A stretch of 64,000 nt of DNA from JANRKF01 sp964518725 (GCA_964518725.1 CAZFKP010000004.1:37676-101675), one strand, 5' to 3'. Positions 43,659 through 53,238 are shown, numbered from the stretch's first letter. Notes: a model not told the origin generated them from the letters alone. A program made the numbers and translations.

Positions 43659-45803
43659 TTAGTGTAGGCTGTTGGTAGGGGGCTGCACCTCTTCAAGGAG
43701 TTTCCGCATTTCCTCGCGCCCGGTATGCGTCTGCGGCGAGTGCTTGGTAGAAACGGAATCCGAAAGAGATACACCGTCGCCGCCCTTGATAACCCGCTCC
43801 TGCCACGGCACATCTGCCGCCCGCTGCGAAGTATTGTCGCGGGATGCAATATCCGAAGCCGCCGCTTTAGGCTTGATGTTGTGCTTCTTCTGCACTTCAT
43901 CCATGCCCGCTGAGAACTCATCGAACAACTCACCGGATTTTTCTTTCGACAACCCAAGGTGCTGATATTCGCGAATCTGCTGCCGGTGGGTAGCATTCGC
44001 CTCATCCTGCGACTGGGAATCCGCCGCTGACGTATCCATCAAGATACGGCGCTCTGCTTCACGCTCACGCTCCGGATCGTCAAACCGTCGATGCAGAAGC
44101 GCGTCCAGCGTCTCCGCAGCACCGCGCTTGGTTTTTTTCCAATCGCCTTCCAGCACCCCATCGATGAATCCTTCGGTCGCCATATCCATCTTACCCGTAT
44201 CCCATAGGAGCGCCGCCTCTTTCTTCGTGTACATGTACGGCAGGTAGTCGATACTCGCCTCAACCGTCGGGCGAACGAAACGCTTGAGGTCACCGCCCGC
44301 CGAAACACCAAGGAGGCTTTTAACGGCACCTGCAAGCCGTGGAAAACCAGTTTTACTACTCTGAAAAGCATCGACCACCGGATCAAAAACACGCGCCACA
44401 TTATGCTGCTTTTGCCCAAACCAGCTAAAGAAGTTTTCCATTAAATTGTGGCGACGGGCGTAAGGGTCAAACGTTCGCTTGGTTGCTTCATCCCAATAGG
44501 TGAGACGATCACTGACATCCTTTGGCATATCAGCAACTTTGGTGTGGATACCACCGCCAAATTGCTCGTCAAAACGACTATAGTGCAGTGGCATGCCCTG
44601 ATGTGCACCATCAGCATGATAACGTATGTCGTTGGCATAGAAATAGTGGGGGTTTCTATCCGTGCCGATGAAGCTAACGGCGGAATTCTCCGACGGATCG
44701 ATGAACATGCCACGGTGGCGACGCTGGGTGGAGCGCGAAATGGAAAGGAACGGAATCACCGGCGTCATACAAATCACGCCTTTAATAACACTCCGCAGCA
44801 CCCACTTTCCTGCATCCTTGATTTCCTGCACAATACCATGCTTGTCAGGTGATGCCGACTCAGACGGACCATACAGACTTACGTGCTCACCCTTCAGGGC
44901 ATGCTCCACCTTGTCATACAGCTCGCGGAACATGAGCGTGCCGATATTGTACACGGTGAAGCGCCCCTGCAGGTCGAGTATTTCTTCCAGACTATAACTG
45001 CCGACCACACGGTCATTGCGGATTTTCAGGCTGTTGTTTGAACCGGTATCGAAATTGTAGCGGAAGCCCGGACTGGCACGCTCCAGCGCAGCACGTTGCG
45101 CCTTCATGTAATACACGTACGGAATTGCCACCGCCCAGTCCTCACCACCGTAATAGGTGGTATAACTCCAGAGCGATTTGAGCATGGCGTTCGCAGCTTC
45201 GGGAAGTTTGATGTTCCCCTTCTCGTCCATCCAGTCTTTTTTGATTGCCGGATCAAACCAGCCGACGATGTCGCGGCCAATCGCATCGCCGATGCTCATG
45301 AAGTAGAAATCCCAGGTGACGAACGCCGTTTCCTCACCAAGGGTACGGCCTGCCACTTTGCCGATATCCGGATATTTCGTTGCAAATTTGGTGGGGCGGA
45401 AATGAACGGCTGAGAGTGGATCGCCCCCCATCGACTTGACGGTAAAAGCAATCGGCTTGCCAACACATTCATCGATGATTTTGGCAACCCCCTGCATCAC
45501 GTTTTTCTGCTCGCCGAGAGCAGCAGAAGGGTCGTAACCCCTCATCAGTTTCTTGGTCCACAACCCGCCGGCGGTATAGAACATGGCACCGAGCACACCG
45601 CGTGAAAACGCCCGGATCGCCAGGCGCCCACCGGGGGTGGAATCCCAACGCTCTTTCCTTTCGGATTCGTCCCATGCTTTCTGAGAAAGCTCGATCGGCG
45701 ATTCAGGCAACAGCGGCGCACCAGATGCAGTCGCCCCGTCAGTGCCAATCTTCGGCTCTGTCAGGGTCGCATCCTTCGGCGGTTGTTTTACCTTATCAAT
45801 CAT
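43659..45803 (-). CDS. large protein of unknown function (714 residues)
   Basis: A 714-residue protein without Sec signal. Two hydrophobic stretches (about residues 67-85, GVLGAMFYTAGGLW; and about 330-350, VIKGVICMTPVIPFLSI) could be membrane-associated. The middle contains aromatic-rich segments (TYYGGEDWAVAIPYVYYMKAQ). The last 130 residues are polar, charged and probably disordered (DPEREREAERR, KSGELFDEF). It is divergent from the 874-residue gene and shares its unusual mix of Gly/Ala-rich hydrophobic helices and polar tails. I see no catalytic motif and no known family. Confidence 0.75.
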   Translation of the reverse strand: MIDKVKQPPKDATLTEPKIGTDGATASGAPLLPESPIELSQKAWDESERKERWDSTPGGRLAIRAFSRGVLGAMFYTAGGLWTKKLMRGYDPSAALGEQKNVMQGVAKIIDECVGKPIAFTVKSMGGDPLSAVHFRPTKFATKYPDIGKVAGRTLGEETAFVTWDFYFMSIGDAIGRDIVGWFDPAIKKDWMDEKGNIKLPEAANAMLKSLWSYTTYYGGEDWAVAIPYVYYMKAQRAALERASPGFRYNFDTGSNNSLKIRNDRVVGSYSLEEILDLQGRFTVYNIGTLMFRELYDKVEHALKGEHVSLYGPSESASPDKHGIVQEIKDAGKWVLRSVIKGVICMTPVIPFLSISRSTQRRHRGMFIDPSENSAVSFIGTDRNPHYFYANDIRYHADGAHQGMPLHYSRFDEQFGGGIHTKVADMPKDVSDRLTYWDEATKRTFDPYARRHNLMENFFSWFGQKQHNVARVFDPVVDAFQSSKTGFPRLAGAVKSLLGVSAGGDLKRFVRPTVEASIDYLPYMYTKKEAALLWDTGKMDMATEGFIDGVLEGDWKKTKRGAAETLDALLHRRFDDPEREREAERRILMDTSAADSQSQDEANATHRQQIREYQHLGLSKEKSGELFDEFSAGMDEVQKKHNIKPKAAASDIASRDNTSQRAADVPWQERVIKGGDGVSLSDSVSTKHSPQTHTGREEMRKLLEEVQPPTNSLH

Positions 45804-46004
45804 GCGCTAACCAAGGTGTAGATACACTTCTCCATTAGTTACAGTTATAGCATAATTGGCCAGTAATGACTGTGAAGTTTTTGTGACAGGCCGGGCAATT
45901 GTTGCAGTTGTGTGAATTTTGAGGTTTTTCACGTTTGAATGCTTGGATGGCATGCCTATCCATGATAATTTGAGGATAGGCTAAAAGATAAAAAATCAGG
46001 ACGC

Positions 46005-48629
46005 ATGGGCTGGACACAAAACATTAGCAAAGAATTCTCGCAAGCCATTGAATGGCCTGGAAAATTTATGCTTAACGGCGGGCACGCCCAGCAGGATATT
46101 CCAAGCCAGCACCGGCTGCTCAACGCTGGTGGCATGTTCATCTCGTGGTGGGCGATAGATCAGATCCGCCATATCGTCTTCGGCATCAAAATGAAAAGCG
46201 AAGGCGAATATGTCGAGGTAAAGCGCGAAGATGTGCCCGCCCCCTTACGTTTCCTGCATAAAACCATCGAATGGGATCCCCACTCAGAAACCCCTGAAAA
46301 TCAATGGAAAAAACTCGCTTACCAGCTGATGCCGGGGGTTGGGGCGGGGGTTGGGTCAACGTTTGGTAGTATTTACGCCTTTAACCGAAACGGCCGCGAA
46401 CAGATATTCAAGGCGCTCAAAGGGCAGAAATCCCTATCGTTGCTGGAGGCGGATTATAACGCAGAATTCGCCCAGGCAATGCCACTGCGCCTTCTGGCCG
46501 CATTCTTCGGCACCTTCAGCGCCGCCTCCGGCCTAACCTTCCTGTACGGATTCTTCCTGAACCCTGCCTTTGCCACGGCCAATGGTGCAAAAATCTTCGC
46601 AGGTTCGGTCTCGGCCGGCAGCCTGGCGCCCCATAAGGCCGCCCCCGCCGAACTGGAGATGGTGGGAAGCTACATCGAGGAAGCCATCCGAACCGGTAAG
46701 GTAAACGATGCCTGGGCCAAACAGTTTGCCGAACGCGTGCTGGAACCGATGTTCGGGCACGAGCTGCGTACGGCAGAGTCGCACACCAAAGCCGTTGAGA
46801 CGTTGCAAAACATCGTCGAAAGCTCTTACCAGCGCTTCAACAGCAACGGGCGCCCAGCGAAGGAAATCGCCGCCGCCGTAACCAAAGACCTGACGGAAAA
46901 ACTCGGCAAGAATGGGCTCGACCAAACCCTCACGCAATATTTCGGCCTCAACCCGGAGAACGCAAAACTGGGTAACGCCAACCCGATTTTACGCAGATTC
47001 CACGAATTCCTGAGCTCGGTGGGGCTTGGCACGACGTTCAAGGCTGGCCCGCAGGCCAAGACAGCAGGCATGGGCATGGGGCTGCCAATGGTCGGCGCCA
47101 GTATTGCTGCCGGTGCAGCCGCCGCTCTCATGCCATCCAAGGCCGAAGCGCATGCCACGAAAGAACCGATCACCGGCAAGGCACCCACGATAACCAACGC
47201 CTCCGCTGCCATGCCGTCCTCAGCAAGCAGCAGCGATACCGGTTACGTCGCCAGCAACCGCCACCCCCACCCCGATGGAAACGGCAAAACACCGGAAGAC
47301 TACGTCAAGGAATCGGTGGCGATGCACACGTCGCAATATGGCAGCGGCCAGCCCTCCGATACGCTTAAATGGATGGGCGAAGGCCAGCTTTCCGTGTTAC
47401 CGATCAATCGCATGTCCTGCGCGATCGGACTCACCACCGGCCAGATCATCTCAGGCAGCATGGCCAAAATCGCCACCGGCTACGGCATCGACGGCAAAGC
47501 TCTGGATAGCTCGAAAGTGCCTACCTACCTGAAATGGATGGAGGGCATCGTCAAGGATTACAATCCGAAAGGCCTGCGCCCCCGCGACCGCTGGATCAAA
47601 TATGCCCAATGCGGTGTTTTCGCACTTGGCGGGCTACTGGGCGTGCGGCTCGGCACCGAATATGCCTATAAAAACGTTCCTAACAAAAACAAGGATCCGC
47701 ACTATCTGGAAGATTACCTGCCGCGCATTTCCATGCACCAGGGCGGTGCGTGGAGCTGGCTTGCCGCGTCGTCAGCGGTGTTTGGATCGGCATCCGGCCT
47801 GTGGCCGCTCCCGATACCCGGGCTCAATTACGGCATCGGCCTCGCTGCCCGCGCCACCAGCATGCAGGATCGCAACTTCATGCTTCCCGGCCTGAATCAA
47901 ACACTGTCCGGGGCGACCACCACCTCGTTCCTGCGCCTGCGCGAGGGTGTGAATTATTTATGCCATTACGCCGTTAACAACCCGGCGGAAAACCCTGCAC
48001 AGCTTGAGTACCTTGCCTACACGCTGCTTGGCCCCATCTTCAAGGAACAGCTGACCGTGGCGCACATCCAACAATTCGTCGATGCGGTGCATGAGGTGCG
48101 CGACCACTACTGGCAGGATGGCGGCATCCCGAAACAAAAACGCGACGATGCCATGAAAACCATGCGCGAGGTCTTTACCGGCCCCGGCCTCGAAGTGCTG
48201 CTGATCGATATGGGGCTCAACCCCGGCACTGTCATTTTCGAGAAACTGAACGGCCTTGCCGGTGCCATCGGCAACGTCACCGCCAAAAACAAAATCAAGG
48301 CCGAACAGAAAGCCTACCAGGAAGCACTGACCGAACACCTGGCAGTTTATGTGAAAGAGGGCATGATCTCGCAAGAACGCGCCGAGTGGGTTATCGCCGG
48401 TATTGAAGCCGTCAAGCAAGGTAAAAAACAACCAGCACTGGCACCAGAGGCAGAACTCTGCCCGAACGAGCTGCAGGACGACACCCCCGTCGAGAAATTC
48501 ACCGAGCGGATGGGCGAACGCAAAAACTCCATCCGTGACCTCATTAAACGCTCGGAACAAGAAGGCGACTGGCGCGACGCCGCCAAACTAAGCAAAGAGA
48601 ACCTCGCCCCGGCGGTTGTCAGCAGTTAA
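46005..48629 (+). CDS. large protein of unknown function with internal duplication (874 residues)
   Basis: 874 residues, start at ATG 46005 after a CAGGA site. Two homologous halves are visible: residues about 35-320 and about 463-745. Matching landmarks are VPAPLRFLHKTIEWD / VPTYLKWMEGIVKDY, then W.K.A...G...G...G..YA, then LAAFFGTFSAASGL / LAASSAVFGSASGL, and the ends YFGLNPENAKL / DMGLNPGTVIF. A Gly/Ala-rich hydrophobic segment and a Ser/Ala/Pro-rich linker (about 360-440) join them. Several hydrophobic helices suggest membrane or lipid contact. The C-terminus is polar. No family recognised. Confidence 0.75.
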   Translation: MGWTQNISKEFSQAIEWPGKFMLNGGHAQQDIPSQHRLLNAGGMFISWWAIDQIRHIVFGIKMKSEGEYVEVKREDVPAPLRFLHKTIEWDPHSETPENQWKKLAYQLMPGVGAGVGSTFGSIYAFNRNGREQIFKALKGQKSLSLLEADYNAEFAQAMPLRLLAAFFGTFSAASGLTFLYGFFLNPAFATANGAKIFAGSVSAGSLAPHKAAPAELEMVGSYIEEAIRTGKVNDAWAKQFAERVLEPMFGHELRTAESHTKAVETLQNIVESSYQRFNSNGRPAKEIAAAVTKDLTEKLGKNGLDQTLTQYFGLNPENAKLGNANPILRRFHEFLSSVGLGTTFKAGPQAKTAGMGMGLPMVGASIAAGAAAALMPSKAEAHATKEPITGKAPTITNASAAMPSSASSSDTGYVASNRHPHPDGNGKTPEDYVKESVAMHTSQYGSGQPSDTLKWMGEGQLSVLPINRMSCAIGLTTGQIISGSMAKIATGYGIDGKALDSSKVPTYLKWMEGIVKDYNPKGLRPRDRWIKYAQCGVFALGGLLGVRLGTEYAYKNVPNKNKDPHYLEDYLPRISMHQGGAWSWLAASSAVFGSASGLWPLPIPGLNYGIGLAARATSMQDRNFMLPGLNQTLSGATTTSFLRLREGVNYLCHYAVNNPAENPAQLEYLAYTLLGPIFKEQLTVAHIQQFVDAVHEVRDHYWQDGGIPKQKRDDAMKTMREVFTGPGLEVLLIDMGLNPGTVIFEKLNGLAGAIGNVTAKNKIKAEQKAYQEALTEHLAVYVKEGMISQERAEWVIAGIEAVKQGKKQPALAPEAELCPNELQDDTPVEKFTERMGERKNSIRDLIKRSEQEGDWRDAAKLSKENLAPAVVSS

Positions 48630-48684
48630 TTTCCAGCCCTGCCAATCGGTTAGCTGTAAACACCCCGGATTTCTTCGTTTTTCC

Positions 48685-48713
48685 TTGCACCCACACCACA
48701 CATATTATATATA
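48685..48713 (+). promoter_or_regulatory. rpsB promoter
   Basis: TTGCAC (48685-48690) and TATATA (48708-48713) with an ideal 17-base spacer. Transcription would begin near 48720, leaving a leader of about 130 bases. Confidence 0.6.
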
Positions 48714-48752
48714 GCACCCTCTTTTCTGAATGGTTCAGGAAAGAAATTCACA

Positions 48753-48822
48753 GATAACTGTGGGCGGTTTACGGTGTAAACACCCCTCCGGTGTCTCCCT
48801 TAAAGAGATACAAACAGTTATC
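48753..48822 (+). promoter_or_regulatory. folded rpsB leader, probable ribosomal-protein autoregulatory element
   Basis: A perfect nine-base stem GATAACTGT (48753-48761) with ACAGTTATC (48814-48822) closes a multibranch structure. Inside are three hairpins: GTTTAC/GTAAAC with a three-base loop, CACC/GGTG, and TCTC/GAGA. It lies 27 bases before the rpsB ATG. S2 autoregulates its operon in other bacteria, so binding of S2 here is likely but unproven. Confidence 0.55.
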
Positions 48823-48849
48823 AAGGTCAAACCGGAAAAGGACTGATTT

Positions 48850-49731
48850 ATGGCATTACCTGCATTCTCGATGGGCGAGCTGATTGAAGCTGGCGTTCAC
48901 TTCGGACACAAAACCAAACGTTGGAACCCGCGCATGGCACCGTATATTTACGGCGTGCGTAACGATATCCACATCATCAATCTCGGCAAAACCGTGCCGA
49001 TGCTGCAAAGTGGCCTGTCTGCCGTGCGCGACGTCGTCGCACAGAACGGACGCATCCTGTTCGTCGGCACCAAGCGCCAAGCCAGCGGCCCAATTGCCGA
49101 AGCCGCCAAACGTTGCGGCCAATATTACATCAACCAGCGCTGGCTCGGCGGCCTGCTCACCAACTGGAATACCATCCAGGTCTCGATCAAGACCCTGCGT
49201 AAACTGGAAGAACAGCTGGCCGGCACCAACGCCGGCTTTACTAAAAAAGAACTGCTCTCCATGAGCCGCCAGCGTGACAAACTGGAAGCGTCGCTCGGCG
49301 GGATCAAAGAAATGGGTGGCCGTCCGGACATGCTGTTCGTAATCGACACCAACAAAGAAGACCTCGCGATTAAAGAAGCGCAAAAGCTCGGCATCCCAAT
49401 CGTCGCGATTGTTGATTCCAACTGCACCACCGATGGCATCAACTACCCGATTCCCGGCAACGACGATTCCACCCGCGCCATCAACCTGTACCTCCAGCTC
49501 ATCTCCGATGCAGTGCTCGACGGCATCCAGGCAAGCATGGTGGCCAGCGGCCAGGATCTGGGCGCTCGCGAAGATTCAGCGGAAGTCATCGCCATGAATA
49601 AAGCTGCTGAGGAAAAAGCCGAAGATGCTGAGGAAGCTAAAAAAGGTAAAGGCGGCCGCGGCAAACCAGGCGCGAAAAAAGCTCCGACGGTTACCGTGAA
49701 AAAAACACCCGGCAAAAAAAGCGAAGAATAA
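48850..49731 (+). CDS. rpsB: 30S ribosomal protein S2
   Basis: 293 residues. S2 signature stretches LIEAGVHFGHKTKRWNP, QRWLGGLLTNW and PDMLFVIDTNKEDLAIKEAQ are present. The extra C-terminal 45 residues are Lys/Ala/Gly-rich (EEKAEDAEEAKKGKGG) and typical of longer alphaproteobacterial S2. It is followed by tsf in the standard rpsB-tsf order. Confidence 0.97.
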   Translation: MALPAFSMGELIEAGVHFGHKTKRWNPRMAPYIYGVRNDIHIINLGKTVPMLQSGLSAVRDVVAQNGRILFVGTKRQASGPIAEAAKRCGQYYINQRWLGGLLTNWNTIQVSIKTLRKLEEQLAGTNAGFTKKELLSMSRQRDKLEASLGGIKEMGGRPDMLFVIDTNKEDLAIKEAQKLGIPIVAIVDSNCTTDGINYPIPGNDDSTRAINLYLQLISDAVLDGIQASMVASGQDLGAREDSAEVIAMNKAAEEKAEDAEEAKKGKGGRGKPGAKKAPTVTVKKTPGKKSEE

Positions 49732-49749
49732 TCTCATTAGCTGTGGTGT

Positions 49750-49775
49750 GCAGGCGGCTTGAAATTGCCGCCTGC
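49750..49775 (+). terminator. rpsB-tsf intergenic hairpin
   Basis: GCAGGCGGC (49750-49758) and GCCGCCTGC (49767-49775) form a perfect nine-base stem with an eight-base loop. No U-run follows, so it is more likely a partial terminator or RNA-stability element than a full stop. Confidence 0.5.
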
Positions 49776-49821
49776 CCTCACCATATTCGCTTCTATCATT
49801 TATTATTGAAGGATCCCCAAA

Positions 49822-50751
49822 ATGACCCAGGTAACTGCAGACCAAATCAAAGCAATCCGTGAAACCACCGGCGCCGGCATGGCCGATTGCCGCAAAGCCC
49901 TCGTTGAAAACGGCGGCGATATGGAAGCGGCAACCGACTGGCTGCGTAAAAAAGGCCTCGCTTCGGCGGCTAAGAAATCCGGCCGTGTGGCGGCAGAAGG
50001 CCTCGTGGCGGTTGCCGTGGAAGGCACCAAAGGCGTCATCATCGAGTTGAATTCCGAAACCGATTTCGTGGCAAAGAACGATAAGTTCCAGACCCTCGCC
50101 GCCAGCATCGCCGAATTCGCCGTTCGCCAAAGCATTGGCGATGTGGAAGCGCTGAAACATGCCAAATGCCCAAAAACACACTCCACCATTGCCGAGCAAA
50201 TTACCAATGCCATCGCCGTCATCGGTGAGAACATGAATCTGCGCCGCGCCGATATCCTGGGTGTGACCCATGGCTATGTAGCAAGCTATATCCATAGTGC
50301 TGCTGCCCCAGGCCTCGGAAAAATCGGCGTGCTGGTCGCGCTCGAATCCGAAGGGGATTTGAACAAACTCGAAGCCCTCGGCAAACAAATCGCCATGCAT
50401 ATCGCTGCGGCAAAGCCGGAAGCGCTTGACGTGTCGCATATCGAAGCCGCCAAGCTGGAACGCGAACGCGCCGTCTACCGCGAACAAGCGGCTGCCTCCG
50501 GCAAACCTGCTGACGTGATCGAGAAAATGGTCGAAGGCCGCGTCCGTAAATATTATGAAGAAGTGGTGCTGCTGGAGCAGCTCTTCGTCATCGACGGAAA
50601 AACCAAGATCAAAGACGTCGTCGAAGCTGCCGCAAAAGAAATCGGCAAGCCGGTGAAACTTTCCGGCTTCATCTGCTTCCGCCTCGGCGAAGGCGTGGAA
50701 AAAGTGGCGACCGACTTCGCGGCTGAGGTGGCGAAGGCCGCCAACGGCTGA
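49822..50751 (+). CDS. tsf: elongation factor Ts
   Basis: 309 residues. Guanine nucleotide exchange factor for EF-Tu. The N-terminal module AIRETTGAGMADCRKAL, the TDFVAKNDKF motif that contacts EF-Tu, and the C-terminal VVLLEQLFVIDGKTK block are all there. AAGGAT lies upstream of the ATG. A dispersed repeat follows the stop. Confidence 0.97.
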   Translation: MTQVTADQIKAIRETTGAGMADCRKALVENGGDMEAATDWLRKKGLASAAKKSGRVAAEGLVAVAVEGTKGVIIELNSETDFVAKNDKFQTLAASIAEFAVRQSIGDVEALKHAKCPKTHSTIAEQITNAIAVIGENMNLRRADILGVTHGYVASYIHSAAAPGLGKIGVLVALESEGDLNKLEALGKQIAMHIAAAKPEALDVSHIEAAKLERERAVYREQAAASGKPADVIEKMVEGRVRKYYEEVVLLEQLFVIDGKTKIKDVVEAAAKEIGKPVKLSGFICFRLGEGVEKVATDFAAEVAKAANG

Positions 50752-50762
50752 TATTTAAGCGC

Positions 50763-50838
50763 TCCCGGGGCGCGCTCCTGCGCGCCCCACGAAGCTTGCT
50801 CATGGCTGGTTCGCGCCTACTACGCTCTCATAACACGA
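50763..50838 (+). repeat. dispersed REP-like repeat, copy B
   Basis: Starts with a perfect hairpin GGGGCGCGC (50767-50775) and GCGCGCCCC (50780-50788). It then shares GGCTGGTTCGCGC (50804-50816) and CGCTCTCATAACA with copy A at 1921-1996. It lies between the convergent tsf and nth. Confidence 0.65.
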
Positions 50839-50842
50839 AAAG

Positions 50843-51496
50843 CTATGGTGTTGGGGTTTTGTATGGAAACGCACACCATTTTGTCACCACGCAGCGATAA
50901 CATTCCGGTTTCCTTGCTTTACAAATATAACGCCCATGCAGGATAAGCCAATGGTGCGCGTGCTGTTTCCATTTCTTGGGAATGGCCTTTTCCAGCGCCT
51001 CTTCGGTTTTTTCTGGCGTTTTTGTTTTGCACAGCCCCAGCCGGTTCGCCACCCGAAACACATGGGTATCGACCGCAATGGTCGGCTCGCCGCGCGCGCA
51101 ATTCAGCCAGACATTCGCCGTTTTCCGTCCGACACCGGGTAGCGCCATCAACTGCTCCCGCGTGGCGGGCACGTTGCCGCCACATTCCTCCACCAGCATT
51201 TTGGACAGGGCAATAATGTTCTTTGCCTTGCTGTTAAACAGCCCGATGGTTTTGATATATCCTTTAAGGCCATCTTCGCCCAGCGCCAGCATTTTCTTTG
51301 GCGTATCCACCCTGGCAAAAAGCGCCCGGGTAGCTTTATTGACTCCCACATCGGTCGCCTGTGCCGACAATACGATGGCTACCAACAAGGTAAATTCATT
51401 GGTGCATTCAAGTTCCGTCACCGGATGGGGCTCAAGGTGCGCCAACGTCGAAAAAATCGCGTCGGCATTAACCGCTTGCATACGTTTTGATGGCAT
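50843..51496 (-). CDS. nth: endonuclease III
   Basis: 217 residues. DNA glycosylase/AP lyase for oxidised pyrimidines. Helix-hairpin-helix LPGVGRKTANVWL with the catalytic Lys, catalytic Asp in AVDTHVFRVANRLGL, and the [4Fe-4S] loop with spacing C-x6-C-x2-C-x5-C near the end. Divergent from the PmtA-like gene, 41 bases between starts. Confidence 0.96.
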   Translation of the reverse strand: MPSKRMQAVNADAIFSTLAHLEPHPVTELECTNEFTLLVAIVLSAQATDVGVNKATRALFARVDTPKKMLALGEDGLKGYIKTIGLFNSKAKNIIALSKMLVEECGGNVPATREQLMALPGVGRKTANVWLNCARGEPTIAVDTHVFRVANRLGLCKTKTPEKTEEALEKAIPKKWKQHAHHWLILHGRYICKARKPECYRCVVTKWCAFPYKTPTP

Positions 51497-51537
51497 ATCA
51501 GTAGTATAAAACCAAACATCGCGAAGTCCACGGACAA

Positions 51538-52173
51538 ATGGTCAAAAAACTCAGGCATTTCTTCACCCAGCCCAATACACACGCCCCCAACCGCCAGCGC
51601 CCGCAATTCCTGGCCGCATGGATGCGCTCACCGCTAACGATTGGCTCGCTCACCCCAAGCTCGAAAAGCCTCGCCCGCGCCATGGCGCGGCGGGTAGACC
51701 TGTCGCAGGAAGGTATGATAGTCGAGCTGGGAGCCGGAACCGGCGCCGTGACCTACGCACTGGCCGATGCCGTCCCCGCTGAACGGCTGCTGGTGGTGGA
51801 ACGCGAACCCCGCCTGTTCAGCGTCCTGCATGCACAGTTCCCGCAGATAAAAATCGTCCGCGCCGATGCAATGGAGCTGAGCTCCGTGCTGGAAGAATGC
51901 GGCGTCACCCATATCTGCGCCATCGTCTCCAGCCTGCCGCTGCTTTCGATGCCGCGTGGCGTCCGCGCCCAGATTGAAGCTGGCATGGCCGCCGCCATCA
52001 GCCGGGGCGGGAAAATCATCCAGTTTACGTATGGGCCGGGATCGCCCATCCCCCAGAACCGCTGGCGATCGCTGCGTATTTACGGCGCCCGCCAGCAATT
52101 TGTCGTCTCGAACATTCCCCCGGCACATGTGTGGGTTTACCAGCGCGACCGCCGGATTAAGCGTCGGGATTAA
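51538..52173 (+). CDS. pmtA: phospholipid N-methyltransferase (PmtA-like)
   Basis: 211 residues. Rhizobial-type small methyltransferase: residues about 25-45 read FLAAWMRSPLTIGSLTPSSK, motif I is VELGAGTGAVTYAL, then AIVSSLPLLSMP and IIQFTYGPGSPI. Members methylate phosphatidylethanolamine to phosphatidylcholine; some act on other lipids. With the ols genes it points to a flexible membrane-lipid repertoire. Soluble with a basic, membrane-facing N-terminus. Confidence 0.82.
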   Translation: MVKKLRHFFTQPNTHAPNRQRPQFLAAWMRSPLTIGSLTPSSKSLARAMARRVDLSQEGMIVELGAGTGAVTYALADAVPAERLLVVEREPRLFSVLHAQFPQIKIVRADAMELSSVLEECGVTHICAIVSSLPLLSMPRGVRAQIEAGMAAAISRGGKIIQFTYGPGSPIPQNRWRSLRIYGARQQFVVSNIPPAHVWVYQRDRRIKRRD

Positions 52174-52215
52174 TTTAATATTGCAACGACACCGATTTAG
52201 AAGTATTGGAGTGCC

Positions 52216-53238
52216 ATGAGTTCCAGCCTCGACATTGAACGCGCTACCGCCACCGCTGCCCTGAAACACATGGAAGCGTACGGTATCGCTCCAAACCCAG
52301 AAAATTTTACCATCTGGTATCACTACGCAACCGGTAAGAATGCCGCCCTTAAGGACGAAATCGATAAAATCATCGCGCAGAAGATGCCACTCAACAACAC
52401 CACGTGTGTTGCACTTTACCAGCGCTTCTTCGTCAGCGACCGCAACCAGAAAATGCTCGACGATACCGCCATCAATGCCCAGAAAATGCTGAAAGACGTG
52501 CTGAAAGCCGTCACCGATTTCAGCGGCGACACCAAAAACTACAACAAGGATCTCGGCAACTACATCGAAACCATCAGCAAGGATTACGGGCAAACCGACG
52601 TTAAGGACATCATCAAAGACCTGGTTGGCGCCACGCTCAACCTGAAGCAGAGCGGCGAACAAATGAGCCAGCGTTTGGAAGAATCAAAACTTGAAATTGA
52701 CAAGCTGCGCGAAAACCTGCAACAGGTCACTTCCGAAGCGCAGCGCGATGGCCTCACCGGCCTGTTCAACCGCCGCACCATGGAGCGCATGCTGGAAGAA
52801 TACATACTCGCCGCCCAAGAACAGAAAATGGATCTCTGCTTCATCATTCTCGATGTCGACCACTTCAAGAAATTCAACGACACCTACGGACACCTGCTCG
52901 GCGACGAGGTGCTGAAAATCGTCGCCCGCACCCTCACCGATTCACTCAAAGGCCGCGACGTCGTGGCGCGCTTCGGCGGTGAGGAATTCGTGGTCGTGCT
53001 GCCGGCAACACCGATAGAGGGCGCCCTGCGCGTCGCCGACTCTATCCGCCAATCCATCGCCAACAAAGAGCTTAAACGCAAGGATACCGGGCAGAATTTC
53101 GGCCAGATCACCGTCTCGCTCGGCGTCTCGCAATACCGCCATGGGGCAGATGACATCCCCAAGTTGATCAAACGGGCGGATGACGCACTCTACCAATCCA
53201 AAAAACTGGGTAGAAACCGCGTAACACGCGAATCGTAA
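52216..53238 (+). CDS. GGDEF diguanylate cyclase
   Basis: 340 residues with GGAG before the ATG. An N-terminal helical domain of about 140 residues (MEAYGIAPNPENFTIWYHYATG) and a coiled coil (about 140-175) precede the GGDEF domain. The signature is RFGGEEFVVVLP, with LTGLFNRRTM and DVDHFKKFNDTYGH. The product-inhibition site should be RxxD five residues before the signature, but KGRD is found, so feedback control may be absent. It makes c-di-GMP. The N-terminus is probably a sensor. Confidence 0.9.
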   Translation: MSSSLDIERATATAALKHMEAYGIAPNPENFTIWYHYATGKNAALKDEIDKIIAQKMPLNNTTCVALYQRFFVSDRNQKMLDDTAINAQKMLKDVLKAVTDFSGDTKNYNKDLGNYIETISKDYGQTDVKDIIKDLVGATLNLKQSGEQMSQRLEESKLEIDKLRENLQQVTSEAQRDGLTGLFNRRTMERMLEEYILAAQEQKMDLCFIILDVDHFKKFNDTYGHLLGDEVLKIVARTLTDSLKGRDVVARFGGEEFVVVLPATPIEGALRVADSIRQSIANKELKRKDTGQNFGQITVSLGVSQYRHGADDIPKLIKRADDALYQSKKLGRNRVTRES

